From the NCBI RefSeq assembly GCF_017695975.1, contig NZ_JAAORN010000001.1:1-64000 (forward strand): 64,000 nt of DNA, in the 5' to 3' direction. The notes under the pieces were generated by a model. The model did not search any database. It was not told where the DNA came from and saw only the letters and a list, made by a program, of their open reading frames with translations. Of the stretch, positions 1 through 10,332 are shown in pieces. The translations under genes and the position numbers were made by a program. This DNA comes from Prochlorococcus marinus CUG1417. Lineage in GTDB: Bacteria; Cyanobacteriota; Cyanobacteriia; PCC-6307; Cyanobiaceae. Each line of letters opens with the position of its first letter. Positions within the stretch are counted from its first letter, which is position 1.

Positions 1-20
1 ATTCCACAATTTCCACAAAA
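1..20. promoter_or_regulatory. Two tandem DnaA-box-like 9-mers upstream of dnaN
   Basis: The core TTCCACA occurs twice, at 2-8 and 11-17, spaced by one 9-bp step. This resembles the cyanobacterial DnaA box TTTTCCACA (known from Synechococcus). They sit at the very start of the window, about 120 bp before dnaN, followed by an extremely AT-rich tract (about 20-110). An origin next to dnaN is established for some cyanobacteria; that this is the edge of oriC is inference, because only the last part of the region is visible. Confidence 0.4.
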
Positions 21-138
21 ACTACTACTACTAAAATTATTTTATTTATTTATTTTTATATTAGAAAAAGAAAAAAAATAATTTATTGAATTTAATTTAC
101 GAAAAAAGTATATTGTGTGTAAAAAGTCCCAAAATCCA

Positions 139-1296
139 ATGGAGATTATTTGTAATCAAAATGAGTTAAATAATGCTATACAACTAGTAAGTAAAGCAGT
201 TGCTTCGCGTCCAACTCATCCAATTCTTGCAAATATCCTTTTAACAGCTGATGAAGGAACGAATAAAATTAGTTTAACTGGATTTGACCTTAACCTCGGA
301 ATTCAAACTTCTTTTGATGGAACTGTTAAAAATAGTGGTGCTATTACGATCCCTTCAAAACTTTTATCTGAAATAGTTAACAAATTACCTAATGAAACTC
401 CTGTATCTTTGGAAGTAGATGAGAGTTCAGACAATATTTTAATAAAAAGTGATAGAGGTTCTTTTAATCTTAAAGGGATCCCCTCTGATGATTATCCTAA
501 TTTGCCATTTGTTGAAAGTGGTACTTCTTTAAATATTGACCCTAGTTCTTTTCTAAAAGCTTTAAAACATACAGTTTTTGCTAGTAGTAATGATGATTCA
601 AAGCAATTACTTACAGGGGTTAATTTTACTTTTAAACAAAATTACTTGGAGTCAGCATCCACAGATGGCCATAGACTGGCAGTTGCTTTAATTGGCAATG
701 AAGATTACCTAGATAATAAAGATAAATCATCTTCCAATATAGATGATTTATCAGTAACTATTCCAACAAGATCATTAAGAGAAATTGAAAAACTGGTATC
801 TTTAAGAAGCTCAGAAAATCCAATAAAGCTCTTCTATGATAAAGGTCAAGTAGTTTTTATTTCATCAAATCAGATAATCACAACAAGAACTCTTGAAGGT
901 AGTTACCCTAATTATTCACAATTAATTCCCGATAATTTTTCTAAGATTTTTAATTTTAATACTAAAAAATTAATTGAAGCATTAGAAAGAATTGCTGTTT
1001 TAGCCGATCAGCAGAGTAGCGTTGTTAAGATTAAATTGGATAATACAGATTTAGCTTCAATCAGTGCTGATGCACAAGAGATAGGAAACGCAAATGAATC
1101 AATCCCTGTTTCTAATTCTGATGAAAATTTTGATATCGCATTTAACGTTAGATATCTATTAGAAGGTTTAAAAGTTATTTCCTCTGAAAATGTACTTTTA
1201 AAGTGTAATCTTGCAACTACTCCAGCTGTTTTTGTTCCTGAAGATAATCTAAACTCTTTTACTTATTTAGTGATGCCTGTGCAGGTTCGTTCTTAA
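139..1296 (+). CDS. dnaN: DNA polymerase III beta subunit (sliding clamp)
   Basis: Encodes a 385-residue protein whose length and sequence fit the beta clamp, which forms a ring dimer around DNA and tethers replicative polymerase. The open frame extends upstream to a GTG at 115, but the ATG at 139 (MEIICNQNEL) begins exactly where clamp proteins normally begin, with the first helix-strand of domain 1, so I chose it. The C-terminus ends in the usual clamp pattern with a YLVMPVQ strand, part of the partner-binding pocket. It is followed one base later by a PRC-barrel gene, then purL and purF, probably one transcript. Recognition is from family knowledge and is secure; only the start is open. 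Confidence 0.97.
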   Translation: MEIICNQNELNNAIQLVSKAVASRPTHPILANILLTADEGTNKISLTGFDLNLGIQTSFDGTVKNSGAITIPSKLLSEIVNKLPNETPVSLEVDESSDNILIKSDRGSFNLKGIPSDDYPNLPFVESGTSLNIDPSSFLKALKHTVFASSNDDSKQLLTGVNFTFKQNYLESASTDGHRLAVALIGNEDYLDNKDKSSSNIDDLSVTIPTRSLREIEKLVSLRSSENPIKLFYDKGQVVFISSNQIITTRTLEGSYPNYSQLIPDNFSKIFNFNTKKLIEALERIAVLADQQSSVVKIKLDNTDLASISADAQEIGNANESIPVSNSDENFDIAFNVRYLLEGLKVISSENVLLKCNLATTPAVFVPEDNLNSFTYLVMPVQVRS

Positions 1297-1297
1297 A

Positions 1298-2005
1298 TTG
1301 AAATTACCTAAAGAAATTTTATTAAGTGAACTACTAAATTACAGTGTTAAGGGTAATATGACCCTAAATTATGGAAACGGTGAAAACGTTTGGATGCATC
1401 CTCCAGTTCATAGAATTTTAGGATGGTACTCTCGTCCTTCAAATTTTGATTTAAAACGAAATGTTTGGAGATTAAACCAAATAAGTCAAATAATAGATAA
1501 TGAAATTTATGTTAAAGGTGATCCTGCAATATCTGATTTATCAACTTTAAATAGGTTTCCAACTTTAATAGAAGCTAATCTGATAAATATAAATGGTTCA
1601 AAAATAGGAGTTATTGCAGATTTTTTATTCGAAATTAAAACGGGAAAAATTAAATACTATTTAATTTCTCGATCTAATCCTAAGATTCCAGGTTCAAGTA
1701 GATGGAAATTAAATATTGAAAATATTAATGATCAACAACCAGGTTTAGTATTTTGTAAAAGTAATTCTTTAGATGATTTATCTTTAATAAGATCAAGTAT
1801 TAAAAATGAATTTTTGCAAAAAGGGAAAAAAATTTTTGATAGATTTGATGAAATGAAAAATATAGCCTCTAATAGATTAGAGGATTGGCTTGAAGAAGAT
1901 GAAGATATAACCCAAAACTTAGATTTTAAAGAAAATAGTTTTTATAATAACAATAGAAAATCAAGATCTTTTAGTAATAAAAAAGAAGATGACCCTTGGA
2001 TCTGA
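1298..2005 (+). CDS. PRC-barrel domain protein of unknown role
   Basis: Encodes 235 residues from a TTG start one base after the dnaN stop codon. Residues about 90-145 look like a PRC-barrel beta domain (pattern EANLININGSKIG followed by VIADFLFEIKTGKIKYYLIS), a fold also found in RimM and photosynthetic reaction centre H subunits. The C-terminal third is charged and probably disordered (acidic EEDED stretch, then Asn/Lys/Ser-rich). No signal peptide or membrane span is visible. Tight packing between dnaN and purL (3-bp gap) suggests co-transcription but gives no function. A second PRC-barrel protein begins at the other end of the window. I do not know its function. Confidence 0.85.
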   Translation: MKLPKEILLSELLNYSVKGNMTLNYGNGENVWMHPPVHRILGWYSRPSNFDLKRNVWRLNQISQIIDNEIYVKGDPAISDLSTLNRFPTLIEANLININGSKIGVIADFLFEIKTGKIKYYLISRSNPKIPGSSRWKLNIENINDQQPGLVFCKSNSLDDLSLIRSSIKNEFLQKGKKIFDRFDEMKNIASNRLEDWLEEDEDITQNLDFKENSFYNNNRKSRSFSNKKEDDPWI

Positions 2006-2008
2006 AGA

Positions 2009-4348
2009 ATGTTAAATTTAAACAGTAATGATCTATATGATCTTAATGAGGCATTAAAAGTTGAAAATTTAACAAATGATGATTACGAAGAAATTTGTAA
2101 AAGATTAAAGAGAAAACCAAATAGAACTGAACTAGGAATGTTTGGTGTGATGTGGTCTGAACATTGTTGTTACAGAAATTCAAAACCTTTATTATCTCAG
2201 TTTCCCACTAAAGGAAAAAATGTTTTGGTTGGTCCCGGAGAAAATGCTGGTGTGATTGATGTTGGAAATAATCAAAAACTTGTTTTTAAAATAGAAAGTC
2301 ATAATCATCCTTCTGCAATTGAACCTTTTCAAGGAGCTGCAACAGGTGTTGGAGGAATATTAAGAGATATATTTACAATGGGAGCAAGACCAATCGCAGT
2401 ATTGAATTCATTAAGATTTGGAAATCTTGATAAATCATCTAATGTTGATTTACTTCGAGGAGTAGTCTCTGGTATTGCACATTATGGAAATTGTGTAGGT
2501 GTTCCAACTGTTGGTGGCGAAATTGATTTCGATGATAGTTATTCTGGAAATCCTCTTGTCAATGTAATGGCTCTAGGGCTTTTGGAGACTAATCAAATCG
2601 TTTGTTCTGGAGCAAAACATGTAGGATCACCAGTACTATATGTTGGAAACACTACTGGAAGAGATGGTGTTGGTGGTGCTAGTTTCGCAAGTTCAGAGTT
2701 AACTACTTCTTCATTAGATGACAGGCCTGCAGTGCAAGTAGGTGATCCATTTATTGAGAAAAGTCTCATAGAAGCCTGTTTGGATGCTTTTAAGACTGGA
2801 GATGTAATCGCAGCTCAAGATATGGGTGCAGCAGGTTTAACTTGCAGCAGTGCAGAAATGGCTGCTAATGGAAATTTAGGCATATCCATTGATTTAGATT
2901 TGGTTCCTTCTAGAGAAGAAAATATGACTTCATACCAATATTTATTATCTGAATCCCAAGAAAGGATGTTGTTTGTCGTAAAGGAAGAAAAAATTAATTC
3001 TCTTATTGAAAAATTTAATAAATGGGGATTAAATGCCAATGTAATTGGTGAAGTAATAAAGGCTAAAGAAGTAATTATTTCTCATAAAAATAAAATTGTT
3101 GCTCAAATACCCACCTCTGCTTTATCCGATGATACTCCTGTTAATTTTCATAATTCTATTAATAAGCCCCCTGAATATCTTTTAAATAAATGGAAATGGA
3201 AAGAAAATAAATTACCAGAAATTAATGAGCAAAAAATACTTTCCTTAAAGGAAAAAAAGAGTTTTTCTTATTCACAAATTCTTTTAAAACTTCTATCCAA
3301 TCCCTCAATTGCATCTAAAAGATGGGTTTATAAACAATATGACTCTCAAGTACAGGCAAATACTGTTTTTAAACCTGGAGAATCAGATGCAGCTTTAATA
3401 AGATTAAGAGAACAAACTGAAAAAAACAAAAATAAAGTATTTTCTGGTGTTGCTGCTTCAGTCGACTGTAACAGTAGATGGGTTTCTCTTGATCCATTTA
3501 GAGGAACTATCGCTGCAGTTGCAGAATCTTCCAGAAACGTTAGCTGTGTTGGGGCTGAACCATTAGCAATTACAAATAATTTAAATTTTTCTTCTCCTGA
3601 GACTCAAACAGGATATTGGCAACTTGCATCTTCATGTAAAGGCATTTCTGAAGCATGTAAAGCTCTTGAAACACCTGTTACAGGAGGAAATGTTTCCTTA
3701 TACAATGAGTCAAAAAATAAAGATAATGAAATTACTCCTATTAACCCTACACCAGTAATTGGAATGGTTGGGAAGATTGATAATGTTGATAAAGCTATAA
3801 GTAGTGGATGGAAAAATTTAAATGATCAAATTTGGGTAATTGGTTCTTATAACTCAGAAACAACAATTGCAGCCAGCTCTTATTTGGAATATTTTCATGG
3901 TGAAATTACAGGTCGGCCTCCAAAAATAGATTTGTTGGATGAAAAGTTTTGCCAGAGTTTTATAAGAAATGCTATCTTAAACAATTTTGTAGTTTCCGCT
4001 CACGATATTAGCGATGGAGGTTTAGCTGTAGCTTTAGCAGAGTGTTGTATTTTGTCTTCAAAAGGTGCATCGATAGAGATAGATAAAGACCTTAAAAGAG
4101 ATGATAATTTATTGTTTGCAGAAGGAGGCTCTAGAATTATTTTTTCAGTAGATAGAATAAAAGAAAAAAAATGGCTTGATTATTTAAAATCAAATCAAAT
4201 AATCACCCATTCAAGTGTTTATATAAAAAAAATAGGATTTGTTTCTAATGAAACTCTTGATATAAAAATTCAAGAAAATATTATTTGCAATATTGGGGTT
4301 GAGGAATTAACCGAAAAATTTAATAATAGTATTTCAAGTTACTTTTAA
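2009..4348 (+). CDS. purL: Phosphoribosylformylglycinamidine synthase, large (PurL) subunit
   Basis: Encodes 779 residues, the length of the small-type bacterial PurL that works with separate PurS and PurQ subunits (neither is in this window). It converts FGAR to FGAM with ATP and ammonia from glutamine, step four of purine synthesis, in the cytoplasm. Visible family signatures are the N-terminal MWSEHCCYRNSKP segment, the KIESHNHPSAIEPFQGAATG nucleotide-binding segment, and the two AIR-synthase-like repeats (AAQDMGAAGL and SAHDISDGGLAVAL). It lies 3 bp after the PRC-barrel gene and 47 bp before purF, the first enzyme of the same pathway. Confidence 0.97.
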   Translation: MLNLNSNDLYDLNEALKVENLTNDDYEEICKRLKRKPNRTELGMFGVMWSEHCCYRNSKPLLSQFPTKGKNVLVGPGENAGVIDVGNNQKLVFKIESHNHPSAIEPFQGAATGVGGILRDIFTMGARPIAVLNSLRFGNLDKSSNVDLLRGVVSGIAHYGNCVGVPTVGGEIDFDDSYSGNPLVNVMALGLLETNQIVCSGAKHVGSPVLYVGNTTGRDGVGGASFASSELTTSSLDDRPAVQVGDPFIEKSLIEACLDAFKTGDVIAAQDMGAAGLTCSSAEMAANGNLGISIDLDLVPSREENMTSYQYLLSESQERMLFVVKEEKINSLIEKFNKWGLNANVIGEVIKAKEVIISHKNKIVAQIPTSALSDDTPVNFHNSINKPPEYLLNKWKWKENKLPEINEQKILSLKEKKSFSYSQILLKLLSNPSIASKRWVYKQYDSQVQANTVFKPGESDAALIRLREQTEKNKNKVFSGVAASVDCNSRWVSLDPFRGTIAAVAESSRNVSCVGAEPLAITNNLNFSSPETQTGYWQLASSCKGISEACKALETPVTGGNVSLYNESKNKDNEITPINPTPVIGMVGKIDNVDKAISSGWKNLNDQIWVIGSYNSETTIAASSYLEYFHGEITGRPPKIDLLDEKFCQSFIRNAILNNFVVSAHDISDGGLAVALAECCILSSKGASIEIDKDLKRDDNLLFAEGGSRIIFSVDRIKEKKWLDYLKSNQIITHSSVYIKKIGFVSNETLDIKIQENIICNIGVEELTEKFNNSISSYF

Positions 4349-4395
4349 ATATGAATAAGATTTTTCAACTATCAAACTTTTTAAGAAATTAAGTT

Positions 4396-5856
4396 ATGTG
4401 TGGAATAGTTGGAATCGTTTCTTCAGAAGATGTAAATCAACAAATTTACGATAGTCTTTTACTTCTCCAGCATAGAGGTCAAGACTCAACAGGTATAGCT
4501 ACAATGGAAAATACTATTTTCCACATACACAAGGTTAAAGGTCAGGTAAGCACAGCATATAGAACAAGAGATATGAGGAATTTAATAGGCAAAATTGGAT
4601 TGGGTCATGTTAGGTATGCTACAAAGGGATCAGCAGAAAGTGTAGAGGAAGCTCAACCTTTTTATGTCAATGCACCATATGGAATTGTGTTAGTACATAA
4701 TGGTAATTTAACGAATACCAGAGATTTAGAAAAACAATTATTTAATATTGATAAGCGGCATACAAATTCCTCAAGTGATACTGAAATGTTATTGAATGTA
4801 TTTGCTACAGAATTGCAAGATCAGATTCATAATCAAGAATTACAACCTGATATTATTTTTGATGCTGTCAAATCTTTACACAAAAGAATTCAGGGATCAT
4901 ATGCTTCAATCGCATTAATTTCTGGCCACGGTTTATTAGCATTCAGAGATCCTTTTGGAATAAGACCTTTAGTTATAGGAAAAAGACTTTCATTAACAAC
5001 AAATAAGGAAGAATGGATGGTTGCTAGCGAATCTTTGGTACTTGAGAATAACGATTATCAAGTAGTTAGAGATGTAGATCCTGGAGAAGCTATTTTTATA
5101 AATCTTAATGGTGAGTTTTTTTCTAAGCAATGTTCTGAAAATCCAGTTTTATGTCCTTGTGCTTTTGAATATGTTTATTTAGCTAGGCCAGATTCAATTA
5201 TGAATGGAATTTCAGTATATAAAGCTCGTCTGAAAATGGGAGATTATTTGTCTGAAACAATAAAACAGACAATTAAGCCTGGAGATGTTGATGTTGTAAT
5301 GCCTATTCCTGATTCTTCTCGACCTGCGGCTATGCAAGTTGCAAGACAGTTAGGTATAGAATATAGAGAAGGTTTTTTTAAAAATAGATATGTTGGTAGA
5401 ACATTCATAATGCCTGGTCAGCAGAAACGTAAGAAATCGGTTAGACAAAAATTAAATGCTATGAGTGCAGAGTTTAAAAACAAAAATGTATTAATTGTTG
5501 ATGACTCAATAGTAAGAGGTACTACTTCTAAAGAAATTGTTCAGATGGCTAAAGATGCAGGTGCAAATAAAGTTTTTTTCACATCTGCGGCGCCACCTGT
5601 TCGATTTCCTCATGTTTATGGAATTAATATGCCTAATAAAGATGAATTGATTGCTCACGATAGAACAATTAGTGAAATCGCTGATCAACTCGCAATTGAT
5701 AATCTTGTTTATCAAAGTGTTGAAAATTTACGCAAATCTATAATAAGTGATTCGCCAATAAAAGATTTGGAGATGAGTTGTTTTACTGGTTCTTATGTAA
5801 CAGGAACAGTAAATCAAGAATACTTAAATTGGGTTGAAAATGAATATAACTCTTAA
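4396..5856 (+). CDS. purF: Amidophosphoribosyltransferase
   Basis: Encodes 486 residues and catalyses the committed step of purine synthesis, forming phosphoribosylamine from PRPP and glutamine. The protein begins MCGIVGIVS, so Cys2 becomes the N-terminal nucleophile of the class II glutaminase domain after Met removal. The second half is a type I phosphoribosyltransferase domain with the PRPP loop [11 protein letters not shown] near residue 370. [15 protein letters not shown] marks the interdomain Fe-S/propeptide-type region of the B. subtilis-like class. It follows purL by 47 bp. Its 3' end overlaps the convergent topoisomerase gene by 4 bp. Confidence 0.97.
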   Translation: MCGIVGIVSSEDVNQQIYDSLLLLQHRGQDSTGIATMENTIFHIHKVKGQVSTAYRTRDMRNLIGKIGLGHVRYATKGSAESVEEAQPFYVNAPYGIVLVHNGNLTNTRDLEKQLFNIDKRHTNSSSDTEMLLNVFATELQDQIHNQELQPDIIFDAVKSLHKRIQGSYASIALISGHGLLAFRDPFGIRPLVIGKRLSLTTNKEEWMVASESLVLENNDYQVVRDVDPGEAIFINLNGEFFSKQCSENPVLCPCAFEYVYLARPDSIMNGISVYKARLKMGDYLSETIKQTIKPGDVDVVMPIPDSSRPAAMQVARQLGIEYREGFFKNRYVGRTFIMPGQQKRKKSVRQKLNAMSAEFKNKNVLIVDDSIVRGTTSKEIVQMAKDAGANKVFFTSAAPPVRFPHVYGINMPNKDELIAHDRTISEIADQLAIDNLVYQSVENLRKSIISDSPIKDLEMSCFTGSYVTGTVNQEYLNWVENEYNS

Positions 5857-8294
5857 TTGACAAGGTTTTTAAGTCGAAAACAATTTTCAAGATGTTCCCC
5901 TTCCTCTAATTTTAAAAAGTCAATTAAGAAATTTGTTTTAATAGATTTGAAATTTAAGTTATTAAAATTTAATCTAGCAGATTTATTTTTATTAGTTTCA
6001 ATATCAAGGTAATGATTACTAGGTAAGATTTTAAGGAAGTAATCGTTTTTTAGCTGAGTTCTTTCATTTAAATAGCCTAGACTGTATTCATTCGCGTAAT
6101 AAATTTCATTATTATTTATGCAAAAGATTTTCCCTTTTTTAGAAACTAAATAAATATCTTCTCCATTTTGACACGGGCAACAAGAAACAATCATTTCGTT
6201 CGGTAAAAGATTTACAAGTATTAATCCCTGAGATTGTTTACTAGTTGGAGCTAAAAATTTATCAGATAAATTAAATTTTAAAATTCTTCCTATTGAGGTT
6301 AATATTATTAAAATTTTTTCTTCGTTAGATATAAATGAATCAATTATTTTAATATTTTTTTTTAATTTTGTTATTGCGAAAGATCTATTAGTATTAATCA
6401 TATCTTTATCAAAAAAAACTTTTTTAAATCGTCCATCAGAATTCAAGATACACAAATAGTTTTTAATTCCTTTTGTAATTGAATGGAAATTTATTATTTC
6501 ATTTGGTTCAATATTTCCAAGGCTTTTTTGATCTAATTTATAGTCATTATTAATATTTGACTCCCAATCTATGTGAAAAACTTTTCCTGAATATGTAATT
6601 CCAATTAATTTTAAATTTTTATCAATATTACAAATAAATTTTTGAATATTTCTATTATCTATAATTTTATTTATATCCTCAAAAGATTTCTTATAATTAT
6701 TTAAAATCATTTTTCTTAAATATAGTCTATTGTCTATGTTTAATTTAGTTTTTTTATTAATAAAATCTTCTAATATCTGATTATTTATTGTTTCTAATTC
6801 TTCATTTTGATTAATATTTTTAAGGATTTTTGTTTTTCTTTTGACATTATATTTCTGTTTTAAAAATAATAATTCATCCATTAGTAATTCAAGTAATAAA
6901 CTTCTATTAATCAATATTTTTTGCAGATAATTCTTTTTTTCTTGGAGAATTTTTATATCATCATCTATTTGATTTTTTTCAAGATTTGTTAATTTTTTTA
7001 GAGGCATATCTAAAACTGAATTTGCTTGTTTTTCACTTAAGAAAAAATTACCAATCAATTTTGATTTTGCTTCTGCAGAATTTTCTGAGTCTTCAATTAT
7101 CGCGATAACTGCTTTTATATCTTTTGTTGCCTTAGATAAACCCTCTAATATTTCAAGTTTTTCAAGAGTATTTTTTAGAAAATAATTAGTTCTTTTTCTA
7201 ATTGTTTCTTCTCGAAATTCAAGAAAAAAGTTGAGATATTGTTTTAAGTTGAGTTGGATAGGCTTGCCTTTAATTAAAGCTAAAAATATTGCGCCAAAGT
7301 TGGTTTGGAGAGTAGTTTTTTTATATAAATTAGAAATTATGAGTTCAGCATTAGAGTCTTTTTTTAACTCTATTACAATTCTCATTCCATCTCTGTCGCT
7401 TTCGTCCCGAATGTCTGAGATCCCATTGATTTTGCTTGTATTAACAAGTTCTGCTAATTTTTCAATCCAACCTGCTTTACTAATTTGATAAGGAAGTTCA
7501 GTAATAATTAGTGCAATTTTTTTATGTTTACCTTTGCCTAAATTTATTTCTTCTGTATTTATTACTCCTCTAATTGTTATTGATCCTCTACCAGTTTCGT
7601 AAAGCTCCTCTATTGCTTCAGTATGTATTAATTCTCCGCCAGTAGGAAAGTCAGGTCCTCTTATTATTTTAGAAAGCTTTCTACTACTTACATCTTTATT
7701 TTTGATTAAAGCAATTAAACCATCTACTACTTCTCCTAAGTTATGAGGCGGGATATTTGTTGCCATTCCCACAGCAATTCCCGATGATCCATTTAACAAT
7801 AAAAATGGAAGTTGGGCTGGAAGAACAGCAGGTTCTTTTTGCGAACCGTCAAAGTTATTTGAGAAATTTACTGTTTCTGACCCAATCTCTTCAAGAAATC
7901 CTTTATGAGCTATTGGAGATAGCCTAGTCTCAGTGTATCTCATTGCTGCAGGAGGATCATTATCCACAGATCCAAAATTTCCATGCCCGTCTAGAGTAGG
8001 ATATTTAGTTGAAAAATTTTGCACTAGTTTTACTAATGCATCATATACTGCTTGATCTCCATGAGGATGGTATTTTCCAAGAACATCTCCAACAACTCTC
8101 GCACATTTTCTAAATGGTTTATCAGGCGTTAAACCTAATTCGTACATTGCAAACAGTATTCTTCTCTGGACGGGCTTAAGACCGTCTCTCGCATCTGGAA
8201 GAGCACGACCAACTATTACACTCATCGCATACTCCAGATAAGAACGTTCCATTTCTTCTTGGAGAGAGATAGAAGTGAATTTTTTCTTATCCAT
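5853..8294 (-). CDS. DNA gyrase/topoisomerase IV subunit A (GyrA/ParC type)
   Basis: Encodes an 813-residue type IIA topoisomerase breakage-reunion subunit. The N-terminal half is highly conserved: [30 protein letters not shown], then the catalytic Tyr120 in [10 protein letters not shown]. The C-terminal half (about residue 500 on) is Asn/Lys/Ile-rich and strongly diverged, with only remnants of beta-propeller blades. I find no GyrA box (Q-R/K-R-G-G-R/K-G), which true gyrase needs for negative supercoiling. It could therefore be a topoisomerase IV A-like (ParC-like) decatenase or a second GyrA paralogue; the partner B subunit is not in the window. It converges on purF with a 4-bp overlap. Confidence 0.9.
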   Translation of the reverse strand: MDKKKFTSISLQEEMERSYLEYAMSVIVGRALPDARDGLKPVQRRILFAMYELGLTPDKPFRKCARVVGDVLGKYHPHGDQAVYDALVKLVQNFSTKYPTLDGHGNFGSVDNDPPAAMRYTETRLSPIAHKGFLEEIGSETVNFSNNFDGSQKEPAVLPAQLPFLLLNGSSGIAVGMATNIPPHNLGEVVDGLIALIKNKDVSSRKLSKIIRGPDFPTGGELIHTEAIEELYETGRGSITIRGVINTEEINLGKGKHKKIALIITELPYQISKAGWIEKLAELVNTSKINGISDIRDESDRDGMRIVIELKKDSNAELIISNLYKKTTLQTNFGAIFLALIKGKPIQLNLKQYLNFFLEFREETIRKRTNYFLKNTLEKLEILEGLSKATKDIKAVIAIIEDSENSAEAKSKLIGNFFLSEKQANSVLDMPLKKLTNLEKNQIDDDIKILQEKKNYLQKILINRSLLLELLMDELLFLKQKYNVKRKTKILKNINQNEELETINNQILEDFINKKTKLNIDNRLYLRKMILNNYKKSFEDINKIIDNRNIQKFICNIDKNLKLIGITYSGKVFHIDWESNINNDYKLDQKSLGNIEPNEIINFHSITKGIKNYLCILNSDGRFKKVFFDKDMINTNRSFAITKLKKNIKIIDSFISNEEKILIILTSIGRILKFNLSDKFLAPTSKQSQGLILVNLLPNEMIVSCCPCQNGEDIYLVSKKGKIFCINNNEIYYANEYSLGYLNERTQLKNDYFLKILPSNHYLDIETNKNKSARLNFNNLNFKSIKTNFLIDFLKLEEGEHLENCFRLKNLVN

Positions 8295-8371
8295 CAGTTT
8301 GCAAAACTAAATATGTATTGATTATCTAAATTAAGACTAATAGGTAAACAAATATTTACCAGTCTTGAAAA

Positions 8372-9235
8372 TTAAGAAGATGTATTTATTTTTGATTTTG
8401 CCAATATTACATCTGTTTGAAGCTGATTATTTTTTAAAAGGATTTCAGTAGAAGATTGTAAATTTTCTCCCCATAACTGATCTTTTCTATAATCATAGCT
8501 AACGTAGTTAGGATCTTGAGCTAAAGCTTTTTTTGCTAGTTGAAGCGCTAATTCAATATCTTTCACCCTTAAACTCGAAGCAAGCCCTAATAATGGTTCT
8601 GCATTTTCCTGAATTGAGATTGCTTTTTTAAAAAGTTTTATAGATTTATTAAGATTGTTTTTTTCGAAATAAGCTAAAGCTTTATTATTTATTGCTTGCC
8701 AAAAATCAGGTTTTATATTTATTGACTTATCAAATAATCTTATAGCTTCAGAGTAATTTTTTTCCATTAATGAAATATTTCCCAGTTGAAAAATAGCAGT
8801 ATGGTTATTTGGTTTTATTTTTAATCCTGTTTCTAAAGCGGCCTTTGCCTTTTCTAATTGTGAAATTTTAAGATAAATATTACTTTTAGCAAAGTATATT
8901 TCGCTATTTTTTGAATTAATTTTTTGTGCTTTATTTAAAGAAATTAATGCGTTTTTATATTGTTTATTAGCTATCTGTGCTTCAGATAAAATTAACCATA
9001 GCTTTTCATCCTTTCTACTTATTCGTACTGCTAATTTAGCCAAGTTAAGGCTCTGCTTATATTGTCCAAAATATAAAAGTTGATATGCATTTTTTCCAAT
9101 AGATAAGCTTTCCTTTTGTAAATTTTTTATTGAAGGAAAATAATAATAGGGGACAAGCGATTGAACTTGTTCTGCCTTAAATAAGCTGAAACTGATTAAT
9201 GAGACGCATATTATTTCTTTTAAAAACTTTTTCAT
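8372..9235 (-). CDS. TPR-repeat protein with signal peptide
   Basis: Encodes 287 residues. An N-terminal signal-like segment (residues 1-26, MKKF then a hydrophobic stretch ending near KAEQVQS) suggests export to periplasm or thylakoid lumen or membrane anchoring. Residues about 45-270 contain about six consecutive tetratricopeptide repeats with the usual pattern of W-LxxAxAxx-GxxxxAxxxxxxAxxxxP (for example LEKAKAALETGLKIKPNNHTAIFQLGN and YSEAIRLFDKSINIKPDFWQA). TPR proteins scaffold protein complexes; the partner is unknown. It lies 4 bp downstream of queG on the same strand, so co-transcription is likely. Confidence 0.85.
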   Translation of the reverse strand: MKKFLKEIICVSLISFSLFKAEQVQSLVPYYYFPSIKNLQKESLSIGKNAYQLLYFGQYKQSLNLAKLAVRISRKDEKLWLILSEAQIANKQYKNALISLNKAQKINSKNSEIYFAKSNIYLKISQLEKAKAALETGLKIKPNNHTAIFQLGNISLMEKNYSEAIRLFDKSINIKPDFWQAINNKALAYFEKNNLNKSIKLFKKAISIQENAEPLLGLASSLRVKDIELALQLAKKALAQDPNYVSYDYRKDQLWGENLQSSTEILLKNNQLQTDVILAKSKINTSS

Positions 9236-9239
9236 ATAC

Positions 9240-10187
9240 TTATTTTTTACTTAGATTTGCTTTCATGTTTCTTCTCCACATCCAAGGTTTTATTCTTTTT
9301 AGCGTAGTTCCTTTAAGATTTTCTTCCCAAGTTTTATCATCCCAATTTAATGACTCAATATTAAGATTTTTAATCCATTCTTTTGGAGTTGTTTCAAAAG
9401 TATTGTTGTGTGGCACTCCTTTGTTCCAAGGGCATACATCTTGACAAATATCACATCCTGCAACCCATCCATTTAAATTTTTCTCAATATTTTTTGGAAT
9501 AGTTTTTGATCTACTTTCAATTGTATGATAGGCAATACATAGATCTGATTGAATCACAAAGGGCTCTACTATTGCATTTGTTGGACAAAGGTCAATACAT
9601 CTATCACATTTTCCGCAAAGTGATTGATGAGGTTTATCTGGTACTAAATCTGTTGTAAGGATCATAAAACCCAAAGTAAACCAAGAACCATATTTATTGC
9701 TAATTAAGTTACTGTTTTTACCTATCCAACCAAGACCTGACTCTTCAGCCCATGCTTTTTCTAGAAGTGGCGATGTGTCAACACATATTTTCCATTTGCA
9801 ATCTGGAATTTCTAGATTAATCCATCTACCAATATTTTTTAATTTCTTATAAATTACTTTATGGTAATCTTCTCCTTGACTAAATTTACCTACTTTGAAG
9901 ATTTTGTCTTTGTTATTGTCTTCTGAATTAATATAAGTAAATCCAACGCTTAGAACACTTTTTGCTCCTTCAAGCAGTGAGCTTATATTTTTCCTTCTTT
10001 CTGCTTCCATCCATTTCATTTCACTATGGTGGTTATTAGATAACCATCTGTTTAATGCATTAGTTCTTAACTTTAAGCGCGAACTCCCTGGTATTGATGC
10101 AATTCCAGATATTGTAAAACCTTCATTGATTGCTTTTTCTTTTAATTTTTTACTTATTTCTTTTTTGTCCTGAGTTGTATTTATCAT
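9240..10187 (-). CDS. queG: Epoxyqueuosine reductase
   Basis: Encodes 315 residues and reduces epoxyqueuosine to queuosine at tRNA position 34 using a cobamide and two [4Fe-4S] clusters. The two cluster motifs are visible: CGKCDRCIDLCPTNAI and CDICQDVCPWNKGVP. The preceding segment AWAEESGLGWIGKN and the early GISSIPGS-like segment (residues about 28-37, ending GSSRLKLR) are also typical of the family. It is shorter than E. coli QueG because the C-terminal HEAT-like extension is absent, as in other cyanobacteria. The cobamide requirement links it to cbiD at 33593. Confidence 0.95.
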   Translation of the reverse strand: MINTTQDKKEISKKLKEKAINEGFTISGIASIPGSSRLKLRTNALNRWLSNNHHSEMKWMEAERRKNISSLLEGAKSVLSVGFTYINSEDNNKDKIFKVGKFSQGEDYHKVIYKKLKNIGRWINLEIPDCKWKICVDTSPLLEKAWAEESGLGWIGKNSNLISNKYGSWFTLGFMILTTDLVPDKPHQSLCGKCDRCIDLCPTNAIVEPFVIQSDLCIAYHTIESRSKTIPKNIEKNLNGWVAGCDICQDVCPWNKGVPHNNTFETTPKEWIKNLNIESLNWDDKTWEENLKGTTLKRIKPWMWRRNMKANLSKK

Positions 10188-10332
10188 TTCTTTATTATGA
10201 ATAGCATTTTGTTGAAAAGTTATTTTTTGACTTAGAAAATGATGAAAATTTTAATTAATTAAGAAAATATATCTTAACTAAGTTTAAAAGAGTTAAATTA
10301 TTAGTAAAATTGGTTTAATTATAAACGTTATT

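Noticed and set aside
115-138. GTG start giving dnaN eight extra residues
   Set aside because: The ATG at 139 begins at the conserved clamp N-terminus; the extension is Lys/Ser and unconserved.
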